This document shows positions 8,149 to 16,185 of a DNA stretch of 64,000 nucleotides, one piece after another (position 1 is the first letter of the stretch; every line of letters starts with the position of its first letter). A model generated the notes under the pieces. That model made no database searches. It saw only the letters and a list, made by a program, of their open reading frames with translations, and was not told the origin of the DNA. Made by a program: the position numbers and the translations under genes. Where the stretch lies: positions 1 through 64,000 of the forward strand of contig LDYB01000014.1 in assembly GCA_001442985.1 (NCBI GenBank). Direction: 5' to 3'. Source of the stretch: Armatimonadetes bacterium DC (GTDB lineage Bacteria > Armatimonadota > Fimbriimonadia > Fimbriimonadales > GBS-DC).

Positions 8149-9657
8149 ATGAAGAACTTTTTCTGGCTTGCGGCACTGAGTTTCTGTTTGGCAGGTACGC
8201 TCGATGCCCAAAGAACGCCGCTTCTGGTTAACAAGCCAATTCACCCTTCGTGGGCACCCCTCTGGGATTGGGAGCGAGCGCCTTCGATGGAGGCGCGCCA
8301 TGCGTTGATTTCCGCGCTCACCGGGGTTGAAGGGGTGGGCACTTGCTGTGCCGAGGGGGTGAGCCATGACGGGCTGCCCCTGCACCTGTGCTTTGCGCCG
8401 GGTACTCCGCCCGAATATGTGGAGTATGTCTCGCGCCTGATTTTTGGCGACTTTTCTCCTGCCTATAATGCAGGGGCGCGCTGGACCAGCACTTCCTACG
8501 GCAGCACCGGCTCGACAGGGGCTCCCATCCGTTTGCGCTGGAGCTTTGTGCCCGATGGAACCCTGCTCCCGGGGCTGTCGGGCGGTTCGCAACCCAGCAA
8601 CCTGTTCAGTAGTATGAACAGTAAGTTTGGCAACAACACCACCCTCTGGCAGAATCAGTTCCGCAACAGCTTTACCCGCTGGTCGCAGGTAGCAGGGGTT
8701 CGCTACGAAGAAGTGGGCGACGACGGCGCGGCGTTTCCAGACTCCTCAGGCTCCGCCACCGCGCCGCGCGGCGATGTGCGCATCGGCGCCCGCCCCTTAG
8801 ACGGAGGTGGCGGCGTGCTGGCGTTCAACTACTTCCCTAACATAGGCGACATGGTGCTGGACTCCAGCGAGAACTGGCAGTCCAGCTCGGGCACCTACCG
8901 CTTCCTGCGCAACACCGTGATGCACGAACACGGGCATGGTTTGGCACTGGGGCATGTAATCCCCACCGACCGCACGAAGTTGATGGAACCTTACCTCAAT
9001 ACAAACTTTGATGGTCCTCAGGATGACGATATTCGCGGTGCGCAGCGCCTTTATGGCGACCCCTACGAGCTCAACAATACCGCCGCGACCGCAACTCCCA
9101 TCGATATGACAAGCACAAACACCACCACTCTGGACATGGCGAGCCTCGACCGCACCGCGGATGTGGACTGGTATCGCCTGACGATACCCCCCAGCCGGCG
9201 CCTCACGATCACCGTAACCCCCGTTGGCGCTGCCTATCAGGTCGGACCTGACGGCGGCACGGCAACAAGCATCGATACGCGCCTGATCCAGAATCTGCAA
9301 CTGGAGCTGCGCGCCTCCAACGGCACCACGGTTCTTGCCACAGCGAACAGCAACGGCGTGGGAGTGCCCGAACAGATTCTCAACTATCTGCTACCCCCGG
9401 CAGGCGGCACTTTCTATGCGCGGGTCTTTTCGGGGAGTGGCTCCACCAACGATGTCCAGCGCTACCGCATTACTGTGCAAACAACCGCCCTGCCTGCAGG
9501 CGATGTGGATGGCAACGGCTGCGTGGATGACGCGGACCTGCTGGCTATCCTGTTCGGGTTCGGGGGCAACGACCCCGCGCTGGATCTGGACGGCAACGGC
9601 GTGGTGGACGATGCCGACCTGCTGACCCTGCTGTTTAACTTCAGCGCAGGATGCTGA
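8149..9657 (+). CDS. Secreted matrixin-like metalloprotease with dockerin-like tail
   Basis: A 502-aa exported protein: signal peptide (MKNFFWLAALSFCLAGTLDA), a metzincin catalytic domain, a PPC-like beta domain (about 300-450, starting YELNNTAATATPIDM), and a C-terminal pair of Ca-binding-type repeats (GDVDGNGCVDDADLL and LDGNGVVDDADLL) ending Ala-Gly-Cys. The zinc site is HEHGHGLALGH (His259, Glu260, His263, His269) with a downstream Met-turn candidate LMEPYL. In the consensus HExxHxxGxxH the Gly is replaced here by Ala266. The second of two nearby ATGs is chosen because AAGGAGGT is 7 nt before it. A terminator-like hairpin follows. Confidence 0.88.
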   Translation: MKNFFWLAALSFCLAGTLDAQRTPLLVNKPIHPSWAPLWDWERAPSMEARHALISALTGVEGVGTCCAEGVSHDGLPLHLCFAPGTPPEYVEYVSRLIFGDFSPAYNAGARWTSTSYGSTGSTGAPIRLRWSFVPDGTLLPGLSGGSQPSNLFSSMNSKFGNNTTLWQNQFRNSFTRWSQVAGVRYEEVGDDGAAFPDSSGSATAPRGDVRIGARPLDGGGGVLAFNYFPNIGDMVLDSSENWQSSSGTYRFLRNTVMHEHGHGLALGHVIPTDRTKLMEPYLNTNFDGPQDDDIRGAQRLYGDPYELNNTAATATPIDMTSTNTTTLDMASLDRTADVDWYRLTIPPSRRLTITVTPVGAAYQVGPDGGTATSIDTRLIQNLQLELRASNGTTVLATANSNGVGVPEQILNYLLPPAGGTFYARVFSGSGSTNDVQRYRITVQTTALPAGDVDGNGCVDDADLLAILFGFGGNDPALDLDGNGVVDDADLLTLLFNFSAGC

Positions 9658-9678
9658 AATTCGCACGGAGACCTTCCC

Positions 9679-9714
9679 CACGCCCCTCCACGGATTTCGG
9701 GAGGGGCGTGCTTT
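9679..9714 (+). terminator. Intrinsic terminator-like hairpin after the matrixin gene
   Basis: CACGCCCCTCC (9679-9689) pairs with GGAGGGGCGTG (9700-9710), an 11-bp stem with a 10-nt loop, followed only by CTTTAATT. It separates the protease gene from the rpsO promoter. Confidence 0.65.
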
Positions 9715-9728
9715 AATTGGCAATCGGG

Positions 9729-9734
9729 TATAAT
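9729..9734 (+). promoter_or_regulatory. -10 box (TATAAT) of rpsO-pnp
   Basis: A perfect TATAAT gives +1 near 9741, leaving a leader of about 116 nt before rpsO. Confidence 0.6.
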
Positions 9735-9744
9735 CTCTGTCAAT

Positions 9745-9823
9745 CGCTGGAGAGAAGCGGTCGGCGCCGTTTGATGAGGGCGCTTCAGCGCTCTGATGAA
9801 ACGGCAGCGGCCTCTCTCCAGCG
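9745..9823 (+). promoter_or_regulatory. Structured rpsO leader RNA, candidate S15 autoregulatory element
   Basis: The leader folds into one long imperfect hairpin. The closing stem is CGCTGGAGAGA (9745-9755) with TCTCTCCAGCG (9813-9823), 11 perfect pairs. Inside, GGTC pairs with GGCC (9759-9762/9809-9812, one wobble) and GCCGTTT pairs with AAACGGC (9766-9772/9799-9805). A symmetric GATG/GATG internal loop (9773-9776/9795-9798) follows, then AGGGCGC/GCGCTCT closed by TTCA. Ribosomal protein S15 represses its own mRNA through different leader folds in several bacterial groups; that this fold does the same is inferred from its position. Confidence 0.6.
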
Positions 9824-9856
9824 ACACACCAGTAAGGAGGTAAGGAGGAAAACAGC

Positions 9857-10132
9857 ATGCCGCTGACACCGGAACAGAAACGACAGATTATCGAGGAGTT
9901 CAAGCGACACGAGGGCGACACAGGGTCTCCCGAGGTGCAAATCGCCCTGCTGACCGCTCGCATCAATCAGCTCACCGAACACCTGAAAAAACACCGCAAG
10001 GATTTCCACTCCCGACGCGGGCTGGTGATGCTGGTTGGGCAACGCCGACAACTGCTGAACTATCTCGCCAACGAAGACATTCAACGCTACCGTGCGCTCG
10101 TAGAGAAGTTAGGACTGCGTTCGCAGCGCTAA
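9857..10132 (+). CDS. rpsO: 30S ribosomal protein S15
   Basis: The primary 16S rRNA-binding protein of the small-subunit platform, 91 aa against the usual 88-89. Family signatures are visible: [20 protein letters not shown], then [23 protein letters not shown] and [20 protein letters not shown]. The ATG follows TAAGGAGG with a 9-nt spacer. It is the first gene of an rpsO-pnp transcription unit, an order conserved across many bacteria, and is preceded by a strongly structured leader. Confidence 0.98.
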   Translation: MPLTPEQKRQIIEEFKRHEGDTGSPEVQIALLTARINQLTEHLKKHRKDFHSRRGLVMLVGQRRQLLNYLANEDIQRYRALVEKLGLRSQR

Positions 10133-10147
10133 GAGGAGGTTTTTTAT

Positions 10148-12415
10148 ATGCAACGCTATGCATTAGTTTCCGCCGAAATCGGCGGACGCGAGTTGTCGCT
10201 GGAGACAGGTCTGCTCGCTAATCAGGCTTCTGGGGCGGTCGTCGTGCGCTACGGCGATACGGTGGTGCTGGTCACCGCCACGATGAGCCCCAAAGCGCGA
10301 ACCGATATCGATTTTTTCCCGCTGATTGTAGACTTTGAGGAGCGCAAATACGCCGTCGGCAAGATTCCGGGCGGCTTCCTGAAACGCGGGGGACGCCCTT
10401 CTGACGAATCCATCGTGCAGGGGCGACTGGTGGACCGCGCTATCCGCCCGCTCTTCCCCAAAGGGATGCGCAACGAGGTGCAGGTGATTGTGCTACCCCT
10501 CTCGGTGGACTTCGACAACCCTCCCGCCGTGCTGGGCATTATCGGCGCGTCGGCGGCGCTGAGCATCTCCCCCATCCCGTGGAACGGACCGCTGGGCGCC
10601 GTCCGCATCGGCTATGTGAATGGCGACTTTATCGTCAATCCCACCAGCGAGCTGAGCGAGATGTCAGCGCTGGAGCTGGTGGTCGCCAGCCGCCCCGACC
10701 ATGTGATGATGATTGAGGCGGACGCCGATCAGGTGCCCGAAGAGGTGATGATGCAAGCCATCACCCTCGCGCACGAGGTCAATCAGCAGGTGATTGCGCT
10801 GATTGAGGAACTCAAAGCGCAGGCGGGTCAACCCAAAGCCGAAATCACCTACTATCTGGTCAGCGACGAACTCAAAGAGGCGGTCAAGCGGTTTGCGGGC
10901 GATTCGCTCAAACAGGCGATTCAGAACCCCGACAAGCTCGCGCGTGAGGCAGGGCTGACCCAGCTCAAAGAGGAAATCGTCACCCAGATGAACACCCCCA
11001 CCGACCCTGAGCTGCCGCCTCCCTATGAAGGGCGCGAGCTGGAACTCTCGATGGCGGTGGACGAGGTCATCAAAGAGACGGTGCGCCAGCTGATTCTGGA
11101 GGAGGGCAAACGCCCCGATGGACGCGCGCCCAACGAAATCCGCGAAATCCGCTGTGCTGTCGGCTTCCTGCCGCGCACCCACGGCAGCGGGCTGTTCCAG
11201 CGCGGACAAACGCAGGTACTGACCACCTGTACACTCGGCTCCCTGCACGAAGCCCAGATTCTGGACGCCCTCAGCGAGGAAGAGACCAAACGCTATATGC
11301 ACTTCTACAACTTCCCGCCGTTCAGCGTGGGCGAGGTGCGTCCTCTGCGTGGGGCAGGACGCCGCGAGGTCGGACACGGCATGCTCGCCGAACGCGCCCT
11401 CGTGCGCATGATCCCACCCGAAGAGGAGTTCCCCTACGCCATCCTGCTCTACTCGGAGGTGCTGGAATCGAACGGTTCCACCTCGATGGCGAGCGTGTGC
11501 GGCAGTACCCTCGCGCTGATGGATGCGGGCGTGCCCATCAAAGCGCCCGTCGCGGGCATCGCCACCGGACTCGTGTACGAAAGCGATGAGCGCTATGAGC
11601 TGCTGACCGACATTCAGGGGATGGAAGATGCCTGCGGCGATATGGACTTCAAAGTGGCGGGCACGCAAACGGGTATCACCGCGATCCAGCTGGACCTGAA
11701 AATCCCGGGCTTGCCGATGCATATTATCGCTGAGACTCTCCAGCGGGCGCGCGAGGCACGGCTGTTCATCCTGCAGAAGATGCTGGAGGTCATCCCCGAG
11801 CCGCGTCCGGAGGTGTCGCCACGCGCACCGCGCATCTTCGTGATGGAGATTAGCCCCGACAAGATTGGCGAGGTGATTGGACCGGGCGGGAAGATGGTCA
11901 AAAAGATAACCGCCGAGACCGGAGCGCAGATTCAGATTGAGCAGACGGGCAAGGTGTTTATCGCCGCGCCTGACGGCGAATCGGGCGAACGCGCGCGCCA
12001 GATGATCGAGGCGCTCACCAAAGAGATTGCCGTCGGCGAGGTCTACACAGGGCGCGTGACGCGCCTGATGTCGCGTGGCGCGTTCGTGGAGATTCTGCCG
12101 GGCAAGGAAGGGCTGGTGGAACTGCGCGAGCTGACCGATCGGCGCATCAGCCGCCCCGACGAGGTGGTCAAGGTCGGCGATGTGTTGCGCGTGCGCGTCA
12201 AGGAGATTGACGGGCTGGGACGCATTAACCTCAGCGCCCGCGGGCTGGAGCAGACGCTCGAGACGCTCAAAGGCGGCGCGCCTGCCCAAACTCAGGGCGC
12301 ACGCCCGCCGCATCCGCCGCGCCCTGCGCCCCCACGCCCTCAGCGCGAACCCGAACGCCCAAAACCCGAACCGACTGAAGAGCTGCCCAAGCCGCAGTTC
12401 CGACCGAAACGCTGA
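10148..12415 (+). CDS. pnp: Polyribonucleotide nucleotidyltransferase (PNPase)
   Basis: The 3'-5' phosphorolytic exoribonuclease of mRNA decay, a homotrimer in the cytoplasm. The 755 aa contain two RNase PH domains (about 1-230 and 320-550, the second with GSGLFQRGQTQVL and the metal-binding DACGDMDFKVAGT), a KH domain (EVIGPGGKMVKKITAETGAQ) and an S1 domain (GEVYTGRVTRLMSRGAFVEI). A Pro/Arg-rich tail of about 45 residues follows, longer than in most PNPases and perhaps an RNA or protein contact. A GAGGAGG ribosome binding site precedes the ATG, 15 nt after rpsO. carA follows 3 nt after its stop codon. Confidence 0.98.
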   Translation: MQRYALVSAEIGGRELSLETGLLANQASGAVVVRYGDTVVLVTATMSPKARTDIDFFPLIVDFEERKYAVGKIPGGFLKRGGRPSDESIVQGRLVDRAIRPLFPKGMRNEVQVIVLPLSVDFDNPPAVLGIIGASAALSISPIPWNGPLGAVRIGYVNGDFIVNPTSELSEMSALELVVASRPDHVMMIEADADQVPEEVMMQAITLAHEVNQQVIALIEELKAQAGQPKAEITYYLVSDELKEAVKRFAGDSLKQAIQNPDKLAREAGLTQLKEEIVTQMNTPTDPELPPPYEGRELELSMAVDEVIKETVRQLILEEGKRPDGRAPNEIREIRCAVGFLPRTHGSGLFQRGQTQVLTTCTLGSLHEAQILDALSEEETKRYMHFYNFPPFSVGEVRPLRGAGRREVGHGMLAERALVRMIPPEEEFPYAILLYSEVLESNGSTSMASVCGSTLALMDAGVPIKAPVAGIATGLVYESDERYELLTDIQGMEDACGDMDFKVAGTQTGITAIQLDLKIPGLPMHIIAETLQRAREARLFILQKMLEVIPEPRPEVSPRAPRIFVMEISPDKIGEVIGPGGKMVKKITAETGAQIQIEQTGKVFIAAPDGESGERARQMIEALTKEIAVGEVYTGRVTRLMSRGAFVEILPGKEGLVELRELTDRRISRPDEVVKVGDVLRVRVKEIDGLGRINLSARGLEQTLETLKGGAPAQTQGARPPHPPRPAPPRPQREPERPKPEPTEELPKPQFRPKR

Positions 12416-12418
12416 CCG

Positions 12419-13531
12419 ATGCGTGCCTACCTTGTGCTGGAAGATGGAAGCTGGTTCGCCGGCGAGGCGCTCGGCGCCGAAGGACATACCGTCGGCGAAC
12501 TGGTCTTCAACACGGGCATGACGGGCTATCAGGAGGTGCTCACCGACCCCTCCTACGCCGGGCAAATCGTGGTGATGACCTACCCGCTCGTGGGCAACTA
12601 CGGGCTGAACCCCGAAGACCACGAGTCGCGCCGCGTGCAGGTGGCAGGGTTTGTGGTGCGCGAAGCATGCGAGACACCTTCTAACTGGCGCGCCCGCATG
12701 GCACTACACGACTTTCTGGCACAGAATCAGGTGGTGGGCATCGCGGGGGTGGATACCCGCGCCATCACGCGCCGTGTGCGCCAGCACGGCGTGCTGATGG
12801 CGACCCTCACCACCCACGAAACGCCTGAAGAGGCGCTCCATCGCCTGCAGACCACCCCCCGCTACGACGACCACGACTTCGTGTACGCCGTCACGACCCC
12901 CGAACCCTACAAATGGGGCTACAACGGCATGGAGCCGATGGACGCCCCTGATGACCGCTATCGCTACCGTGTCGCCATTCTGGACTGTGGCGTGAAGTGG
13001 AACATCCCGCGCCGCTTAGCGAGTCTGGGCGTGCGCTCTATCGTGCTACCCGCCACCACCTCTGCCGAGCAGATTCTGGCGCTTAACCCCGACGGTGTGT
13101 TGCTCTCCCCCGGTCCTGGCGACCCTGCCCGGCTCCAGCCGATTGTGCAGACCATCCGCCAGCTGATTGGGCGCAAACCGATAGCGGGCATCTGCCTGGG
13201 GCATCAGCTGCTCTGTATGGCACTGGGCGCACACACCTATAAGCTCAAGTTCGGGCATCGGGGCTGCAATCATCCCGTGAAAAATTTGCTCACGGGGCAG
13301 GTTACGATTACCTCCCACAATCACGGCTACGCGGTTGTGCCCGAAAGCCTGGAGGGCACGGGGCTGGAGGTGACGCACATCCAGCTGAACGACGGCACAA
13401 TCGAGGGCGTGCGCCACCGCGATTTGAACCTGATAACCCTGCAGTATCACCCGGAAGCGGCGCCCGGACCGTGGGATAGCCGCCCCTTCTTCCACGAGTT
13501 CCTGCAGTTGATGGAGCGCGCCCGGGGCTAA
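12419..13531 (+). CDS. carA: Carbamoyl-phosphate synthase small (glutaminase) subunit
   Basis: Hydrolyses glutamine and passes ammonia to CarB, for pyrimidine and arginine synthesis. The 370 aa carry the CPSase small-chain domain (MRAYLVLEDGSWFAGEALG) and a class I glutaminase domain with the Cys nucleophile in GICLGHQLL and the His/Glu of QYHPEAAPGPWDS. ITSHNHGYAV is also typical. Only three bases separate it from pnp, so it is probably co-transcribed. No carB lies in the window. Its stop overlaps the convergent phosphodiesterase gene by 4 nt. Confidence 0.97.
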   Translation: MRAYLVLEDGSWFAGEALGAEGHTVGELVFNTGMTGYQEVLTDPSYAGQIVVMTYPLVGNYGLNPEDHESRRVQVAGFVVREACETPSNWRARMALHDFLAQNQVVGIAGVDTRAITRRVRQHGVLMATLTTHETPEEALHRLQTTPRYDDHDFVYAVTTPEPYKWGYNGMEPMDAPDDRYRYRVAILDCGVKWNIPRRLASLGVRSIVLPATTSAEQILALNPDGVLLSPGPGDPARLQPIVQTIRQLIGRKPIAGICLGHQLLCMALGAHTYKLKFGHRGCNHPVKNLLTGQVTITSHNHGYAVVPESLEGTGLEVTHIQLNDGTIEGVRHRDLNLITLQYHPEAAPGPWDSRPFFHEFLQLMERARG

Positions 13532-14013
13532 AGGGGGAGTATCTCCACTTTTAGCGCGGGCAGTTCCACAATCGCAATTGTGGCGCGCCCTGTAAGCCAG
13601 CCGCACACCTCGCCGGGGTTCAACACCACGCAGTCGCCCACGGTTTTGAGCTCCTGCTGGTGGGTGTGCCCGTAAATCACCAGCTGATAGAGTCCGCTCC
13701 GTGCGAACGCTTCCACCGGCTCTGGCTCATGCACCATCGCGATTTTGACGCCCGCCAGCTCCAGAAAGAGCGGCTGCACCTGCACCTGCCCGATTTCGCT
13801 GATGCGCTTTGCCAGCCCCAGCCGCTCGCCGTCGTTATTGCCAAACACGCCTTTCAGGGGGCAGGGGAGCTTCTGCAGGGCGTTCACCGTGAAGGGCGCC
13901 ACATAGTCGCCCGCGTGCAACACCAGCTCCACCTGATGGTCGTTCAGCGCCTCCACCGCGCGCTGCAGGTAGGTCATGTGGTCGTGGCTATCGGAGATAA
14001 CACCGATTCGCAT
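13528..14013 (-). CDS. YfcE/MJ0936-type metallophosphoesterase
   Basis: A small calcineurin-like phosphodiesterase of 161 aa. All metal motifs are present: D-x-H in ISDSHDHM, GDYVAPF, GNNDGERLG, MVHEPEP and GHTHQQEL. The family hydrolyses phosphodiesters such as bis-pNPP in vitro; physiological substrates are unclear. A TAATAG sequence 7 nt before the ATG could be a weak leaderless -10 box but lacks the final T, so I do not call it. The gene converges on carA with a 4-nt overlap. Confidence 0.92.
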   Translation of the reverse strand: MRIGVISDSHDHMTYLQRAVEALNDHQVELVLHAGDYVAPFTVNALQKLPCPLKGVFGNNDGERLGLAKRISEIGQVQVQPLFLELAGVKIAMVHEPEPVEAFARSGLYQLVIYGHTHQQELKTVGDCVVLNPGEVCGWLTGRATIAIVELPALKVEILPL

Positions 14014-14057
14014 AAGCCTCTATTACGGCGGCGCGGCTCCGCTTCCTGCTGAAGGGG

Positions 14058-14063
14058 TATACT
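14058..14063 (+). promoter_or_regulatory. -10 box (TATACT) of the first GT39-like gene, leaderless type
   Basis: TATACT gives +1 at 14070, one base before the GTG start at 14071; there is no room for a ribosome binding site. Confidence 0.5.
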
Positions 14064-14070
14064 TGGGGCG

Positions 14071-15891
14071 GTGGCAGCGCTGACAGGGATTGCGCTGGGA
14101 TTAGGAATCGTGTTTCTGGCGACGGGGCTGGGGATGGGCTGGCTCCGTCGTTTCGCGCTTTCGCCTCTCGAACGGCTGGCATATGGGGGTGCGCTGGGGC
14201 TGGCGGCGGTCTCCTACGGCGTCGCACTGTTCGCAAGCCTGCACAGGCTTATGGGGCTTTGGGGGCTGCTGGTGATTGTCGTTGCAGGGGGATTGTGGGG
14301 TTGGCGAATCAGCTGGCGTTCCCTTCGTGGGGGCTGGACGCACCGCTCATGGCTGAACGCGCTCGGCTGGGGCGTGAGTGGGCTGATTCTGTTGCTCACC
14401 CTGATTCTGTGCGCCCTGCCGCCTGACGGCAACGAATGGGACTCGCTGGCGTATCACCTCGCCTATCCCAAACTTTATTTGAAGGCGGGCGGGATGGTGG
14501 AGGTGCCCTTTATGCACCAGAGCTACTTTCCGCCACTGATGGACATGCTGTTTCTGCTGGGGTTGTGGCTGCACGGCGAGTCCTGTGCGAAGGTATTTCA
14601 CTGGGCGGTGGCGCTGTTGACGGCGCTGGGGATTGCGGGCTTCAGTCCGTCGCGTGGGGGCGTGATGGCGCTGCTCTGGCTGGGCACGCCGGTAGTGGCG
14701 TGGCAGGCGCACACGGCGTATGTGGACCTCTCCACTGCGCTCTACACGGGGCTGGGCGCGTTCGCGCTCTATCGGGGCGTGCGGGAGCAATCAACGGCGT
14801 GGCTCTGGCTTGCGGGCGTGATGGTGGGATGCGCCCTCGCCACCAAGTATACGGCGCTCCTCTCGTGGGGCTTGCTGGGGCTGATCGGGCTGGCGTGGAG
14901 CCTCCGGGCGCGATGGGGCCAGGGAACGCGCACTCTTCTCCTCGCAGGTTTACTCGCCCTGATGACTGGCGCGCCATGGTACCTGCGCAACTGGCTCTGG
15001 ACGGATAACCCCGTCTATCCGTTCGCCTATGAGATTTTTGGCGGCAGGCAGTGGAGTCAGGCGCAGGCAGAGGCTTACCGCCACGACCAGCTCCGCTTCG
15101 GCATGGGGCGTGAACCATATGCGCTACTGCTCAGCCCGTGGAACCTGACTGCCCTGCCTGCGCCGTTCGCAGACCCCATCGGCGCCCCGATTGGGGAGCG
15201 CGTCTACCTGCTCCCCACCGCAGGCATGGGCTATCTGGCGACGCTGGGCGTGTATGTGGCAGGCGGTGTGGGCGGCGGGCTGGGATGGCTCCTGATCTTC
15301 GCGCTGGGGAACCTCGTGGGCTGGTTTTTCCTGATGCAACAGATTCGCTATCTGATCCCTGTTTTTCCTGTGCTAACGGGCGTGGGGGGCGTGGCGCTGG
15401 AGCGGGCAGGGCGTCCTGTGCAGTACGCCTACGGGGGTGTTCTCATTCTGCAGGGAGGCTTTACGCTGTGGCTGCTGAGCGCCGCCTATCTAACCGACCT
15501 GCCCCTTGCCCTACAAGACCGCGACGCTTACCTGACGCGCCGATTGCAAATCTACCCGGCAATCCAGTACCTGAATCAGCACGCGCCACCCAACGCGGGC
15601 GTGATCCTGCTGGACGAGACGCGCGGCTACTATCTGGAGCGCCCCTATCTGTGGGGCAATGCAGGGCATCATCGGCTGATTCCTTACGAAACGATGCACC
15701 AGCCAGAGGCGCTGATTCGCTGGATGCGCGAACACGGTTATCGCCATGTGCTGATTAACCGCCGTTTCACGCCTCAAGGCGAGCCAGAGGCGTGGCGTCG
15801 GCTCTATGAGCAGGCGATAGCAGAGGGATTGCTTGTGCCCTGCTTTCTGGAGCGTGGTGTGGAGGTTTATACACTAAGTCAAGACGGGTGA
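14071..15891 (+). CDS. GT39/ArnT-type integral membrane glycosyltransferase
   Basis: A 606-aa protein with about 12 predicted transmembrane segments, the first at residues 1-20. The first large loop contains LPPDGNEWDSLAYHLAYPKL, the acidic site expected of GT-C enzymes that use polyprenyl-phosphate sugars. A C-terminal soluble part (about 480-606, from YLNQHAPPNAGVILLDETRG) faces outside. It probably adds sugars to a lipid-linked glycan or surface protein; donor and acceptor are unknown. The GTG start lies 7 nt after a TATACT box, so the mRNA seems leaderless. No operon partner. Confidence 0.82.
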   Translation: MAALTGIALGLGIVFLATGLGMGWLRRFALSPLERLAYGGALGLAAVSYGVALFASLHRLMGLWGLLVIVVAGGLWGWRISWRSLRGGWTHRSWLNALGWGVSGLILLLTLILCALPPDGNEWDSLAYHLAYPKLYLKAGGMVEVPFMHQSYFPPLMDMLFLLGLWLHGESCAKVFHWAVALLTALGIAGFSPSRGGVMALLWLGTPVVAWQAHTAYVDLSTALYTGLGAFALYRGVREQSTAWLWLAGVMVGCALATKYTALLSWGLLGLIGLAWSLRARWGQGTRTLLLAGLLALMTGAPWYLRNWLWTDNPVYPFAYEIFGGRQWSQAQAEAYRHDQLRFGMGREPYALLLSPWNLTALPAPFADPIGAPIGERVYLLPTAGMGYLATLGVYVAGGVGGGLGWLLIFALGNLVGWFFLMQQIRYLIPVFPVLTGVGGVALERAGRPVQYAYGGVLILQGGFTLWLLSAAYLTDLPLALQDRDAYLTRRLQIYPAIQYLNQHAPPNAGVILLDETRGYYLERPYLWGNAGHHRLIPYETMHQPEALIRWMREHGYRHVLINRRFTPQGEPEAWRRLYEQAIAEGLLVPCFLERGVEVYTLSQDG

Positions 15892-15896
15892 GGGGA

Positions 15897-16173
15897 GTGT
15901 TCAAAAACCTCTCGTGTGCCTGACGGCTGAAGCGGCTCTGTTGGAAGGATACTCGCGCCATCCTTTCTGAGACGACGGATTACGCCGCTTGGGGCGCGGC
16001 GACCGCGCCCCTGCCATGCCTGTACGGACGCGGTTTCCGTGTCCTGTTTTCTGAAGCGCCCGTTCTTTGCAACAGAGCAGCTGAAGCCGTTTCTATAAGA
16101 CGAAGACAACCGCTGTCGGCTAAAATAGCCAGCGCAGACCGACTTTGTTTTGGACTTGTTGTGAAGTGTTCGT
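15897..16173. repeat. Dispersed mosaic repeat, copy 1
   Basis: This gap of about 290 bases contains no gene. It is made of modules shared with 38254-38676. Module A, 15918-15950 (GCCTGACGGCTGAAGC at its start), matches 38281-38313 with two differences. Module C, 15983-16046, matches 38528-38592 in reverse orientation. The motif CTTTGCAACAGAGCAG is at 16065-16080. Module B, 16081-16150, matches 38407-38476 in direct orientation. AGTGTTC occurs at both ends (15896-15902 and 16167-16173). There is no transposase; the repeat may be a non-autonomous element or an intergenic repeat family. Confidence 0.75.
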
Positions 16174-16185
16174 AGTGGCTCCTGC

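Noticed and set aside
10664-12622. A 652-codon open frame antisense to pnp and the start of carA
   Set aside because: pnp and carA are certain; the antisense frame has a shadow-like composition and no ribosome binding site.
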